A stretch of DNA of 64,000 nt from Bedellia somnulentella (taxonomy: Eukaryota > Arthropoda > Insecta > Lepidoptera > Bedelliidae): the NCBI GenBank assembly GCA_963576735.1, contig OY755178.1, positions 10,106,001-10,170,000 of the forward strand. The letters run 5' to 3'. This document shows, piece by piece, positions 1 to 12,198 of the stretch; position 1 is the stretch's first letter; each line of letters opens with the position of its first letter. The notes below the pieces were generated by a model. That model had not been told where the DNA came from. It did not search any database and saw nothing but the letters and a program-made list of their open reading frames with translations. Position numbers and translations under genes: made by a program.

Positions 1-2719
1 TTATATTGATTTAGTTGGAAAATAATAATGTTATGAAATCGAACAAAAAGTGGTTTAGTACGTTTATTTTCCCTTACTCATTTGTGATTCTGAAACACTC
101 TATCGGCTTTTTTTTTCACTAGAGAGCTGGTGATGTAATTTTGTTTTTGTATTCACAAATTTAAAATAGTTAAAATGTGGTTCACATTATTGAGGAAAGC
201 TTATGACAATTATCGTTTGTTGGCTGATGATGTTAATGATATTAGCGGAGTGATTCATATTTTTTGTATAAAAGACCATTCATGAAAATAGTGCAGTACA
301 ATACGTGATATAAATAAATAGTTTTAAAACTACTAAATTAAAGCTCAAACAGTAAACAAAAATACAATCCAGCGAGAATGTTTCTATAAAAAGAGCTCTA
401 AATTCGTCCACACTAACATTTAATTTATGGACATCCTACTTTACTAGCTTACTAAAATATGTGCTACGAGATTAATCCCTTTTAAAACTATTTTTGTTCT
501 CCGGAAAAATATTGGTCTGAAACATGTTGTAGAACTTTAGTGGGCTCGATTTCTGTTGGTAAGTACGAGTAGGTTGTACTAACTTTATGTTATCATCCGT
601 TTCAAAACTGACTTACCATTTTATATCGATAAAGTAGCATGGAAATGCACCTATCCCTTTCGTTAGGTATCTTCCAAATGTGGATGAAATATTTCTATTT
701 TGGGAGATCAGATTACACCTATTTGCGATTAATAGCAAGATTACTAAGAAAATAATAAACATAAAAAGACCGAAGAGTTTTGGCATAGCTATCCAAATCA
801 CTAACTCACTCTTGGAACATTAATTTAGTAATAGTACTTAGAGTTGTGACAGCAATAATGAATTGCCTCAATTTTTAAATAGAATGACGCTGGAAAATAT
901 TATTCAAATTAAGCATATAATTGCGCCCAACCCATTCCCCAAAGGGTCGGAGACCTGCTGGCGGCACGAGGGTTCTCCAGTAAATTCTAGTCACAAACGC
1001 GTATGACAAATGGTTTAAAACACTCGTTTTAGTAGCTTTGTACCCTCGGCGCCTGAACGAAGCTAATTGAACAGGCGACTGGCGTTACAACTTTGCATAG
1101 TCGTACATTGTTCATATATTCGTCGCTGAAAATAGTCTGCTTGTCTCCGTAACTTTGCCATTACTACGATTTATGAATTCAGTTTACATGTTTAGGCTCT
1201 GGTACCGTAGGGTTCGAATCCCTGTTTTATTGCAGAAGGTTATTCTGGTCTATGGTCCTTTTTCTTATTTCAACGTCGCAACTGTACAAGACAACGTTTT
1301 GCTTTTAAAATTAATTATGTTAAAATTGTAGTACCAAAAATGCATTATTTCTTTAAAGTCCTTGTTATATTACCAAATGAAATAGTCCATCACCACCCCA
1401 GTAAGATTGTGTAACAAGGCTTGATACTGTTACTGAGTAGCTGTAATTAACTGAATACAAAGTCAGAGTAATTAACTGTTAAGCCGTGACTCTTACAACT
1501 TTCAAGTAATTCGCGCGACGGAACTTTGTCGGACTTGCTTACTCATTTTTGAAGAAACTCCGTGCTATAAAAATATATTTCCACGACATCCCTGAGTGAT
1601 ACTTAAAGTCATTTGATTTCTTTTTTCTTTATATCAAAGGAGTTTTTCTACAAAGAGAACCGAAAATAAACGGTTGAAAGCGGTAAGGACGATGTTAGTG
1701 GTCGGACGGGGATAATGGATTGATACTTCTGTAAATGGAACCAGTTGTGATCCTCTGAGATACGGTTTCCTCTAAACGAGTGTACTAAATAAGAAACGTT
1801 ATTTTTCGAGCCGAGCTTACACAACTGTGATTCACATCATGTTCTCCGAATTAGTCTGGCAACGATATCAAGATGTAAATGATGTGGGATTTGAAAGAAC
1901 TGGTTAACTTTAAAAGGGACTAACTTTTCAGTTTGTTTACTGTTGAAATTTTTATTTTAATGTTATGAGAATTTACTTATCTTATTTATAAAGAAGATTC
2001 CATCTGTTTGTATAAGCTTATAAGAAGTCACTAATTTAGATGTGGAATAAATCAGATACTATCATATTCGCGTATTTCCAAAGATGCGATATGAGCAAGT
2101 CTTTGTATGCTTGTTACATGCCGTATTTACTGAAAGAATTAGTTTTTATTATTAGCATTTCAATTTGAATTTATTGTTTTTTTAACGAAAATTTAATAAA
2201 TATTTTCTTCATCACAGTGTATTAATTTCAGAAATCACTAGCCTCGTGTCATCACGAGAAAACGTGACATTGAAATTGTATGTTGTTAAGTGTGTTAAAA
2301 AGCGGGGTTCCTATGAAGTTGTAGGTACTTGTATAATTGTAATAGCTCATTCTTGAAATAGAAAGGTTTGAGTGGATTTCAGATGATATGTCAGTTTTTT
2401 TTCAAATTCATGTCTACTTTTAAATATGCAAAAAACTTGTCAAGTCCCATGACCATACGTTAAATTGGATGTTTGAATATGAAAGTGTTTTTTTTGGACT
2501 ACATAGCCACTTGCTCCACATTTACTTAAACTGGTTAATAATATAACTTATCTCACATTTATAATGAATTTGTCATTTTTAGTTTTAAGTATAGTTCCGT
2601 ACCCAAAGATAATACGGTACTCTATTACTAAAACTTTGCTGTCTGTCTGTTTTATAGTATCGTATTTATAATATTTAATATCTTATCTATGATAAAACGA
2701 AACCTCATCACAATAATCA
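1..2719. other. AT-rich intergenic DNA, no gene seen
   Basis: Nothing convincing on either strand. 2592-2650 ('AGTTCCGTACCCAAAGATAATACGG...CTGTCTGTCTG') resembles a common insect dispersed repeat. A 62-codon ORF at 613-801 is AT-driven. Confidence 0.5.
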
Positions 2720-2775
2720 AACAAAAGACGTCCACTGCTGGACATGGATATAGGTCTCCCACAAAGAAAACAAAC
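2720..2775 (-). mobile_element. RTE-type LINE 3' relic, very short
   Basis: 'AAAGACGTCCACTGCTGGAC' followed by 'GATATAGGTCTCCCACA' is the RTE 3' core in reverse orientation. Confidence 0.55.
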
Positions 2776-3568
2776 CTACGTGATAACAAAATATTATCGT
2801 CCATTCGGCACTTTTAATTTTCGGATAGTCAGGTAATTCTGTCAGTAATTTTTTATGAACTGGGCTAAATATTTTGATTGGGAAGATAACCCGAGACCGA
2901 ATTCCGGATATTTACCAACTACACTAACCGTTAGGCCCCACAGTACGTTTATATGAATAAATAAGAGTATTTCAATATTTCACCAATATTAAGTTGGTAG
3001 TATGATGTTTCCGTTAGGAAGGCACTGCAATGCAGCACTTAGTAACTTCGTCTTCATCGGAACAGATAGTTAGTAACTAACCAACCATCCGTGTATTTGA
3101 ATGAATATTAGCAATAAGTTAATTTTCAATGGCTTGGCTAACTCAAGTTAGGTTGAGTAGCTGTAACTAATATCTCGTTATTGTTGCCAAAGATGCTGCT
3201 TAATTTCTTAAATGTGATCATTTTCTCTTATTTTGTAATTGCTTGAGTCAATAGAATGAAATAGTATATATACATTGTGATCTTCAACCTTTTTCTTACA
3301 AAATGGGAAACGTGTAAAAACGTGGCATTTAGCTAATCCCTTACTTTTGCAGATTTTCTTAAATGAAAAGCATATTGTTATTCTTAGATTAAACTTGATT
3401 TTAAGACAATTTAAATATTACTGCTAGTATTTAAGATCTAGATTTTAGACTAATTTCATAATTAACACGATAACCTAATTAATTCCAAACCCCAAACTTA
3501 GCCGCTTCCAATTTGATATCCAATTATCATATAAGAAGATAACAGATAAAGAGTAAAGTAAGAGTTTT

Positions 3569-3816
3569 GCCGTGTAGTGCCGGCTTAGAATGTCGCTACC
3601 CCTTTCTACCCACGGGTGTCGTAAGAGGCGACTAAGGGTATTGGGGCTTTTTATTGAATTTTTGGGCAATGCGGTTGGAGACCCATCACCAAAAACCTTT
3701 ATTTTACCATCTTTTCCCCACTCAACTTCCAAAAGTGGCTGAGGAATTTATAATTCCTTAGCTCTGGCTACTTCTTCTAGGGAATTATAGCCGTGAGTAT
3801 ATGTATGTATGTATGT
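3569..3816 (+). repeat. R250 repeat, near full length
   Basis: R250 is my working name for the commonest family here: about 250 bp starting (G)C(C/T)GTGTAGTG(C/T)CGGCTTAGAA and ending GTGAGTATA(TGTA)n. Just before the tail are two consecutive hairpins, GCTGAGGAATT/AATTCCTTAGC and GGCTACCCC/GGG..TAGCC. Strand + means the tail is to the right. This copy is flanked by ATAAAGAGTAAA (3546-3557 and 3817-3828), with 11 extra bases between the left duplication and the usual start. Confidence 0.85.
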
Positions 3817-3917
3817 ATAAAGAGTAAACACTCAATATCTAAAAAATCGTATCCTTTCTAATCAGAAAGTCAAGTCCACCTCGTTAGACTGTATTAATGA
3901 TCGAACAAGATTTCATA

Positions 3918-4140
3918 GCATACATACACGGCTATAAATCCCAAAAAGGGGTAGCCAGTGCTACAGAGCTAGAAACTCCTCAGCCACATTTGGACGTGGA
4001 TACGGGAGAAGAAGTATACATAAAGTATCGTTGGTGATGGGTCTCAACCGATGGGTTTCAAGAAAGCCCCTTATTCGCGCCTTGTACGCCACCCGTGGGT
4101 GCAAAGGAGTAGTGACATTCTTACCCGGCACTACACGGCA
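3918..4140 (-). repeat. R250 repeat, subfamily B
   Basis: Tail CATACATA at left; ends CGGCACTACACGGC. Carries the subfamily-B signature 'AGCTAGAAACTCCTCAGCCACATTTGGA' in split form. Lies about 100 bp from the preceding, oppositely oriented copy. Confidence 0.8.
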
Positions 4141-5171
4141 TAGATATATTTCGTAGCTTATGTATTTATTCCTTAGACTTGCGGATAACAAACGTACACA
4201 GCTCGTATCGGGTTTACAAACCTTAATGAAGTAGCAACAGTATGGACAATAGATAATATGAAGTGCAAACAAAATATTGTGTCATGGTAGCACGTTAGTC
4301 CTTCAAGAGTATTCATGTTTGCATTGAAGACGTTCGTGCCTATTCATATATTAACTGGCTACCTTGCCCGTACTACGCAGTGCCCTAATAGATCGAACAT
4401 TCAAACAATTAAACACGATCGATAAACAAAGGAATCGTTTGATTCGAATAATTAAAATAACATAATGGTTTTATATTATTATACACGTAGTAACTACTTC
4501 TTATCAAATATATGTTAGTGTAGAAAAACGCCACGTGCTTTTATATTTTAAATACACGTGATAAATGTAATGATACATGTATAAAATAATAACCGAAATC
4601 CTTCTAATTGTTGTGGAAAATGGGATTTAATTATATCAGGAGCTTTCATTATTCATACATCAACAATCATCGCATGTTGTTATGTCAAAATGTGGTTCCA
4701 CAGCACCATATAACTTAAGTCGACTGTTACGTTACCCGGGGTAAGAAATCGGTTATTGCTATATTAAGGCGACACTAAAGAGACATTATTTTTAACTATA
4801 TTAATCCCCAAAATAAATCTAAATCACCGCTAAATCGAGACCAACTTGAACATAAATCTCTTTAGTAACGTAAGTCAATAACGGACTGAAAGAACTAGGT
4901 CATGCTCGCGATAGATATTCAATATAATGGTGACTACCATTATCAGTGTTTAAATATTATAAGCACAATCGCCACTTTCTACAAATACTAAATATTTCTC
5001 GAACAGGCTTATTCTCAAACAATCCTATCGCTATAGATAGTGCCAATGATGTTTAAATAAACATAAAAAATACATTTTCTGACTTAACTGTTGCATGAAT
5101 ACATTTATACATAAATAGTGTGAAGCGTTGGCTTACAATATTACTTACTTCTCTCATTTCTTCCCCTGAGG
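4141..5171. other. AT-rich intergenic DNA, nothing recognised
   Basis: No ORF with coding character, tRNA, or repeat shared with the rest of the window. Confidence 0.5.
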
Positions 5172-5396
5172 TTCGTTCGAAGTGATTTAAATCTTTTTGT
5201 TCATGAAAACCTCATGTGGGGATTATTACTAATAAATAAAGAATAAATAAAGGAAAGAAAAATTTCGACACAGGCGGGAATCGAACCCGCGACCTCGGCT
5301 CAATTAGCAGAGCGTTGGGGCGTATACCCGAGGTCGCGGGTTCGATTCCCGCCTGTGTCGAAATTTTTCTTTCCTTTATTTATTCGTTCGAAGTGA
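5172..5396. repeat. tRNA-containing palindromic insertion with 14-bp target duplication
   Basis: Perfect inverted arms of 58 bp (5241-5298 and 5328-5385) with a 29-bp spacer. The right arm plus spacer reads as the 3' three-quarters of a tRNA: a GCTC...GAGC D-arm, then a T-arm GCGGGTTCGATTCCCGC with a good B-box, then CTGTGTCG. The left arm is the inverted copy of the tRNA 3' part and its T-rich trailer. The whole is bounded by the direct repeat TTCGTTCGAAGTGA (5172-5185 and 5383-5396). The 5' acceptor/D half is replaced by the inverted copy, so it is unlikely to be a working tRNA gene. Retroposition with snap-back synthesis is the likely origin. Confidence 0.8.
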
Positions 5397-5439
5397 CTTG
5401 GGTTTCGTAGCTTTTGAAGTGATTGTTAAGCTATCCAGC

Positions 5440-5565
5440 TAGATGCCCATCATCAAATATTCTATTATTACCACCTTTTCCCCTCCCCACTTCCAAAATT
5501 TACTATGTGATATCCAATGGTGAGGCTCAGGCTAACTCTTTTTAAAATATATAGCCATTACTCTA
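5440..5565 (+). repeat. R250 repeat, degraded 3' part
   Basis: 'CCCATCATCAAA...TTTTCCCCTCCCCACTTCCAAAA' and a decayed '..ATAGCCATTACTCTATACATG' follow the R250 order with heavy divergence. It begins 44 bp after the tRNA palindrome. Confidence 0.5.
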
Positions 5566-6755
5566 TACATGCACTTGTATTTTGAATTCACATAAGAATG
5601 GAGTGGATTAATGGAATATACATAATTAAAGATCTACGCTCTTTGGGTAAAAACTGTGATATATGTCTGTACATCTCCATTAGTCCATAGATCCATTCTG
5701 TTGCTCTTTTTTTTATAAACAAACAGAATATGATTAAAATCGGACCAATTACCATGTTATTGCAAAACTTAGCATATCTGAATAATCTATACTAAACAGT
5801 ACACTTTTATTCGAAGGTTATCTCTACACTAAAACAGGCTCTTCATTTTATTTTGTAATCCTAGTGTAGGTCAATTTCAAATAAACAATCATACATTTCA
5901 TGGCTATTGTATGTTGTGAATGGCAATAGAAATAATGGTGGTTCATTGCTTAGAAACGACACGTTTATTGTCTTCTTTTATTGACTAATACAGTATGTAG
6001 GTTACGCTGATGCAGCATGTTTAAGCGTTAAGCAATAAAAAAATTAATACACTATTTTATACTTACAAGCCATATCTTTATCATATAGAAGGTAGGTAAT
6101 AGTAGAGAACGAACATGGTAATATAAATGACATATTTAGATCAAACAGAGAATATTCTCCAAAAAGCAAAGATTTTGGAGTACTCGTATAAATTAAGCTC
6201 AAGAGGTAGCAAACCATTCTTTTCATGAATCGTTTCTTCTATCGTATTTCTTGTATCAATTGTAAGAATTTATGTATTGTAGGCTCCCGAAATGTGTTAG
6301 ATATTTGTTAATGCGGTCTAAAACAATTGTATTTAAACAAATTAAATTCTTCGTAATACGAACTGTTCCACATATATCCGTATTGATCAGCGGATTAATG
6401 AGGCTTAAACGAATTTGAATACATAGGGCGCAACAAAAGCTTTTAACACCTACAATAAAATGTATGCGACATCGTTTGCATGTATGTAAACGAGAGTTTC
6501 CGTGTTCACTGTTTGCCTGTTCATTCAATAAACATCTACGTTTCGACTTGTGACATAATGGCGTGTCGTGTTCTTGGAAACATCCTAAATAAACATTCGA
6601 AAATCAGTCTATATCTTCAAACAAACATATCCGATGCAGCGCAAACGAATATGTAATGTATTGGAGTTTGAATGGAATTATCATTTCGAGTCATTCACAT
6701 TGAAGGCTCTACGTCTACATCCTCGTTAAACGTTATTTAATAAAATAACGTTTAC
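5566..6755. other. AT-rich intergenic DNA, nothing recognised
   Basis: Two ORFs of 60 and 90 codons on the minus strand have AT-driven composition and no motif. Confidence 0.5.
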
Positions 6756-6768
6756 ATTTTTTGTGTCA

Positions 6769-7140
6769 GCAACCGTGATAGCCCAGTGGGTAGAACACTC
6801 GGTTATCGTGCAAACGACTAGTGTTCAAATCCTGGGTCGGGCCTACACCAATTTGTCTTTTCTAAAGACGTATGTGTGGTTAATTTATCATGGTTGTTAA
6901 CGGTGAGGGAAAACATCGTGAGGAAACCCACATGGCTGAGTTGTACTTAGTCATGTGACAGTGTATTCGTACAAAACGGCGATAGGCCTGCCCCCTATCA
7001 CGTGAGTACACTGTCTTTGCAAAACGTGGGTACTCTGAACACCAGGTGACAAAGTCACGTGATGTTTAGAAGTATTAGTACCTCTGCCAACCCTCTCGGA
7101 GATATTCGGCGTGAACGTTTATGTTATGTTATGTTATGTT
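6769..7140 (+). mobile_element. tRNA-derived SINE, full-length copy 1
   Basis: The head carries an A-box (TAGCCCAGTGGG, 6779-6790) and a B-box (GTTCAAATCC, 6823-6832) at tRNA-like spacing. A body follows with 'GAGGAAACCCACATGGC' and 'GTACAAAACGGCGATAGG', then a (TTATG)n tail (about 7117-7140). A perfect 13-bp duplication ATTTTTTGTGTCA flanks it (6756-6768 and 7141-7153), so both ends are defined: 372 bp. No ORF is expected. Confidence 0.9.
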
Positions 7141-7449
7141 ATTTTTTGTGTCAAAGTGTCTTCCAATTATTTCAATTTATTATCAATGTAAAGGGTGAGT
7201 TATAACAGTAAATATTTAACTAACTCTTTTAGTATCATAGTCGAAATCATAAATATTATATTATTAATTATAAAAAGATGAATTGTATAATATTGAATAA
7301 TGTTTATCACCTCCCTAATCTGTTCAAGAAATAATCATTAGCTGATGCATAAAAAAGTCTTTACCAGGAACATCAGTGATGTTTCATAGTTGTTGTTCAA
7401 GAGATGATTTTAAAATATTGTGCTAAATCGCAACAGTAACATTACCAGA

Positions 7450-7587
7450 AGAGCAAGCACGAGCGCTATTTTATCGACATGATAACGGTTAGAATGAGAT
7501 GGCAGTATACGATACTAAGTAAGTGCGTAAGAGATGGCTGCTTTATCCCACGCGATAACTAGTTTAAACATTGCTCGTGCTTGCCCT
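7450..7587. mobile_element. Small inverted-repeat element (MITE-like), 138 bp
   Basis: Termini AGAGCAAGCACGAGC (7450) and, reversed, AGGGCAAGCACGAGC (7587) pair with one mismatch. The interior has no coding. No clear target duplication. Confidence 0.5.
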
Positions 7588-7922
7588 GCAGTTCCGCTCA
7601 GGTAGTAAAGGTATACGTCGTACTTTTAGGACCCCATCTGTAGCATCCTCTTTCTCTGTCACACTGACTCTATTTCGTATACATACATCTGACTCTTATG
7701 GTACACGCAGGATAAAATATAGAGAATGTAAGCACCGTACAAATATGTAGTTAAAAAAAAAACTGAACCGATATTCAATACAAATATACGATAGATTACA
7801 ACCAACTTTTCATATTGTCCCCGGTGCTAATAGTACCTTTACTATATATACAAACATAACGATATAACGAAAAAATAACCAGTACTAAAACCTTTTTTTA
7901 GAAATTATATTACAATGTAATT

Positions 7923-8171
7923 GCTGTGTAGTGTCGGCTTAGAATAGCACTAACCCTTTTCTTCCGGTGGGTGTACGTAAGAGGCGACTAACGGTATTGG
8001 GGCTTTTTAAGGGATTTTTGGGCGATGCGGTTGGAGACCCATCACCAACAACCTTTATTTTACCATCTTTTCCCCACGCAACTTCCAAAAGTGGCTGAGG
8101 AATTTCTAATTCGTTAGCTCTGGCTACCCCTTCTAGGGATTTATAGCCGTGAGTATATGTATGTATGTATG
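7923..8171 (+). repeat. R250 repeat, full length, subfamily A
   Basis: Starts GCTGTGTAGTGTCGGC and ends (TATG)n. The 8-bp repeat TATTACAA lies at 7908-7915 and 8172-8179, with a few extra bases at the 5' junction. An 81-codon minus-strand ORF over it is an accident of the repeat. Confidence 0.85.
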
Positions 8172-8632
8172 TATTACAACACACATGGACTATAAAAGAC
8201 GTTTTATTGTGTTAGTTTTATATTGCTTTTTTAATTATTTCAGCACACTAAAAGCATCAAAACGCAACTCTAAAACCGTATCTAATTACAATCATCGCAT
8301 CATTGTTATTGAGTAACAGACATTCTGGTTAACAGAATATCACAACTTTTTGGTTAAATTGTGACACATTACAATACAATTGTTGTTATAACCTAATTGA
8401 GTCTATTACAGTATTAAATGAGAGTGTAACCAGAAGTAGTTCTTGATTTATCAAAACTTGTGAGATAACTATAATTGCGCTGTGGAAATGTGGCTCTGAA
8501 AAACTATTTAACAAACTTTTATAAGTTTTGATAATTGTGAAGATGTGCGAAACGTGTGTCAAAATAGATTATTTTTATTGAGTGTTAAAACAAAAATGTT
8601 ATTTACGCAACGTCAGTTAAGCTGAAATTCCC

Positions 8633-8750
8633 ATTGGGGCAGGCAAAGACTATCGATCGCCACTTTTTACGATCCTGACAAACCTCTCTAGCTTCGTTTA
8701 CATTCATCAACCTTATTATACATGCTCTTTAATTCTTCATACATCGGGTG
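8633..8750 (-). repeat. Dispersed repeat family C, copy 1
   Basis: 'CCCATTGGGGCAGGCAAAGACTATCG', 'GATCCTGACAAACCTCT' and 'AGCTTCGTTTACATTCATCAACC' are shared with three other places in the window. Some members end with the same CGTGAGTATATG/(TATG)n as R250. Confidence 0.7.
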
Positions 8751-8792
8751 CCTGTGTCATGAAATCTTGTAATAGTTAAGTAGAATTACAAT

Positions 8793-9153
8793 AACATAAC
8801 ATAAACATAAACGTTCACGCCGAATATCCCCGAAGGGGTTGGCAGAGGTACTAATACTTCTGAACATCACGTTACTTTGTCACCTGGTGTTCAGAGTACC
8901 CACGTTTTGCATGGACAGTGTACTCACGTGATAGGGGGCAGGCCTATCGCCGTTTTGTACGAATACACTGTCACATGACTAAGTACAACTCAGCCATGTG
9001 GGTTTCCTCACGATGTTTTCCCTCTCCGTTAACAACCACGATAAATTAACAACACATATGTCTTTAGAAAAGACAAATTGGTGTAGGCCCGACCCTAGGA
9101 TTTGAACACTAGTCGTTTGCACGATAACCGAGAATATCACTGGGCTATCACGG
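8793..9153 (-). mobile_element. tRNA-derived SINE, full-length copy 2
   Basis: Inverted and highly similar to the copy at 6769-7140. The tail (ACATA/AACAT repeats) is at 8793-8812 and the tRNA head at about 9080-9153. A perfect 12-bp duplication TAGAATTACAAT lies at 8781-8792 and 9154-9165. The near identity of the two copies suggests recent insertions. Confidence 0.9.
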
Positions 9154-9443
9154 TAGAATTACAATATGACTAGTTTATCTAATTGTTCACGATTGATACT
9201 AAATGCTGCGAAATTAATTTATAGCAAGAACGAAACTTGGCCTACTTGGGCAAATATAACAATTTATTTGGTGCTTTATTATTGCGGAACGTTTAATTTA
9301 CTTAATATTTACATTGGACTACGTTTACATTGCGAATATTACAACAGACGTGTAACAAATTCAATTTAATTTTGATTTCAAAACATCTGTTGTAACTCGA
9401 AATATATGTAAGAAGAGCTTCAATGCAGGAGATACTCTAATTA

Positions 9444-9603
9444 CATATATACATATACTCACGGCCATAAATCCCAAAAAGGGGTAGCCAAAGTTTCAGA
9501 GCTAGAAACTCCTCAGCCCCAAAACCCCGAAAAAGCCCTAAACCCTTAGCGGGCTCTTACGCACCCGTCGATAGAAAGTAGAATGCTTAGAATGTCACTA
9601 CTT
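9444..9603 (-). repeat. R250 repeat, internally deleted
   Basis: 3' hairpin part and 5' part are present; the middle (the GATGGGTCTCCAACCGC region) is missing between 'CTCAGCC' and 'CCCCGAAAAAGCCC'. Confidence 0.7.
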
Positions 9604-10283
9604 TCTATCTTAAGATATAGTTCGATGGCGGAGTTCGAGTTAGTATCAACTATATATTAATAATATGTAATACATACATAAATTTCATCCAAGTACTACT
9701 CGGTAACAAGGAAGGTAATGGTAACAAAAATAAATACAAAGATACAAGAATATTCTAATAAGTTATTATTATACTGCATCAAAATGCATCTTAAATGCGA
9801 AACTAAATATACTGACACTGACATAAATATTTAAACCCTGTACTATTAGTATTCGAATATATTTAGTAAACTTCTAAATTCTTATCCAGTTAAAGTTAGC
9901 CCAGCTTGTTTGAATTCAAACGAAATTAGCTGGAATGGGTACGATGACTTCCTCCCGCTCAATATAAATAAACACGGTAAAACTAGGCTAAGTGAACTTT
10001 AAAGACTGTTACTACGTGGTAATTACGTTATATAATTACCTTTACCAACTGTTTCGAGAAAACGAGATTGTTATTGTTACAATAGTACTATATTAGTTTA
10101 CTAAATATTCCAAGAGTATTATTTTAAGGAGTGTTATTTGACTGGTAGTCAGCCGCTAAATATCATTTTCTTAACACCACTATAAAACATTAAAACAACC
10201 ATCTACATTCGATTTTCAAAAAAATTCTTACTATTGATAAATCGGCCCTAATGAAGGGCTATGTAAAATATTAACATACTCAA

Positions 10284-10482
10284 CTAGTGGTCCGCCCCGG
10301 CTTCGCACGGATGGTGTTAAGTTTTTATACTGCTTACCTCCTACGATATTTAGCATGATGATATATATCCTATGTCCTTTTCCTGGTTCTAATCTACCTC
10401 TCTAACAATTTCCAGCCAAATCGGTTCATCCGTTCTTGAGTTATAAATAGTGTAACTAACACCACTTTCTCTTATATATTTT
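10284..10482 (-). mobile_element. Helitron 3' end fragment (H1)
   Basis: Minus-strand sequence ends in GGGGCGGACCACTAG followed by T, with the CCGTGCGAAGCCGG hairpin segment just inside: a standard Helitron 3' terminus. The remainder carries 'ATTTATAACTCAAGAACGG' and an AT-rich AAGAGAAAGTGG segment near 10480 common at the opposite end of short Helitrons. Its family differs from H2 and H3. The 5' limit is approximate. Confidence 0.65.
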
Positions 10483-10844
10483 TATTAACTTTAATACTTA
10501 TTTTTGACCGACTTTTAAAAAGGAAGTACTTAATTTGGTGGCATGCTTTTTTTTCAAAATGCACCGTTCAGTAGTGAAATTTCAAACGAATAAATTCTGT
10601 AGCAATATAACCAAATAAAACCACAAACCTTTATAAATAACCCAGCAACAAAACAAAACAATAACGTTTCCGCGTTCCATTTTACACTTCCTGCGATATC
10701 AATGTTGTTTTAACAATTAACATGTACGAGGAATATAAATATGTATAATTGAATTACAAACAAACAACCTACACAAGATATAAGTAGCAGTATGACAAGT
10801 CTTATAATTTTCTTTACTATAATATACGACTAAGATTGATTAAA

Positions 10845-11090
10845 CCGTAGTGTCGGCTTAGAATAGCATTACACCATTTCTTCCGGTGGGTGTACGTAAG
10901 AGGCGACTAACGGTATTGGGGCTTTTAAGGGATTTTTGGGTGATGCGGTTGGAAACCCATCACTAACAACCTTTATTTTACCATCTTTTCCCCACGCAAC
11001 TTCCAAAAGTGGCTAAGGAATTTCTAATTCCCTAGCTCTGGCTACCCCTTCAAGGGATTTATAGCCGTGAGTATATGTATGTATGTATGT
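10845..11090 (+). repeat. R250 repeat, full length, subfamily A
   Basis: Starts CCGTAGTGTCGGCTTA, contains AAGGGATTTTTGGGTGATGCGG and ends (TATG)n. Confidence 0.85.
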
Positions 11091-11759
11091 TTGTAACTAC
11101 TTACCCACCTTTGAAAGTTGATAGGGGACAAGATGCTATAAATAAAGTATCGGTTGTTATCGGTATCGATCCTTAATATTTGCAATACTTACTGCATATT
11201 TTTTTCAGTAATCATTATTTTTATGAATAACTGCAAGTTTTTTGTTGTGATTTAAAAGTTTCTAGAAAGACCTGCTAGGTGTGTTTTATAAAATCAAAAA
11301 ATGTTTAGCGTTCTTCAATCTTTATTATATCCCTTGCCACTACAACGCAGGCATTTGTTTCTCCTCAAGCAAAACCATAATAAGATAAGTATTTTTTATT
11401 ATACCGTTTCTTTTTCTCTATTGTGAAAATGTACAATACTGTGACCACAATCTTCATTCATGCAGAGCGATGGCTGTCAACTGCACTTCCTATAACAATA
11501 GAATGGAGCTTCGATAAAATGCCATAGTTTTATTCTCTTTGCACTATCGACAAGCAAGATACTGGCTTTGCATACAAATGCAAAATATTTGCAAGTTGAA
11601 AAGCTACTTAGCTTCTGATGTATAAAGTGACATTATGACGAGTTTTAAATTATTTTGACAACCGCAACAATTATATTAATCAAATTAATTATATAATCAG
11701 AAGATTGTTTTATGTTTAATATTCTTTTTAAAATGAAGACCTTTATTAAGCTTATTGAA

Positions 11760-11968
11760 CATACAAACATATACTCACGGCTATATTTCCCTAGAAAGGG
11801 TAACCAGAGCTAAGGAATTATAAATTCCTCAGCCACTTTTGGAAGTTGAGTGGGGAAAAGATGGTAAAAATAAAGGTCCAATAAAAAGCCCCAATACCCT
11901 TAGTCGCCTCTTACGACACCCGTGGGTAGAAAGGGGTAGCGACATTCTAAGCCGGCACTACACGGCAT
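11760..11968 (-). repeat. R250 repeat with internal deletion and target duplication
   Basis: Flanked by CTTATTGAA (11751-11759 and 11969-11977). About 45 bp around the GGTCTCCAACCGCATCGCCC region are missing between AAAGGT and CCAATAAAAAGCCCC. Confidence 0.8.
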
Positions 11969-11999
11969 CTTATTGAAATAATCGGTTTTAATGTAGTAT

Positions 12000-12198
12000 G
12001 TGCATAAAATAGCACTAACACATCAAACCCGCGGGTAACGTAAAAAGCGACTTAGCTTTTAGGAGATTTTTAACTAACCATGCTTTACTTTATCATCTTT
12101 GCCCCAGTCTACTTCCAAAAGTGGCCGAGAAATTTTTAATACTTAAGCTCTGGCTACCCCATTTAGATTAATAGCCATGAGTGTTTGTATGTATAAAA
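12000..12198 (+). repeat. R250 repeat, degraded
   Basis: 'CCCGCGGGTAACGTAAAAAGCGACT', 'CTACTTCCAAAAGTGGCCGAG' and 'TAATAGCCATGAGTGTTTGTATG' keep the R250 order with many changes. Starts about 30 bp after the preceding copy. Confidence 0.65.

Noticed and set aside
1195..1225. tRNA-like B-box GGGTTCGAATCCC
   Set aside because: No A-box at the correct distance upstream and no cloverleaf; probably chance or a highly eroded SINE.
5265..5361. A functional tRNA gene
   Set aside because: The T-arm and B-box are good, but the 5' acceptor side is only an inverted copy of the 3' side and the anticodon loop lacks the usual T before the anticodon. Treated as a retroposed tRNA palindrome.
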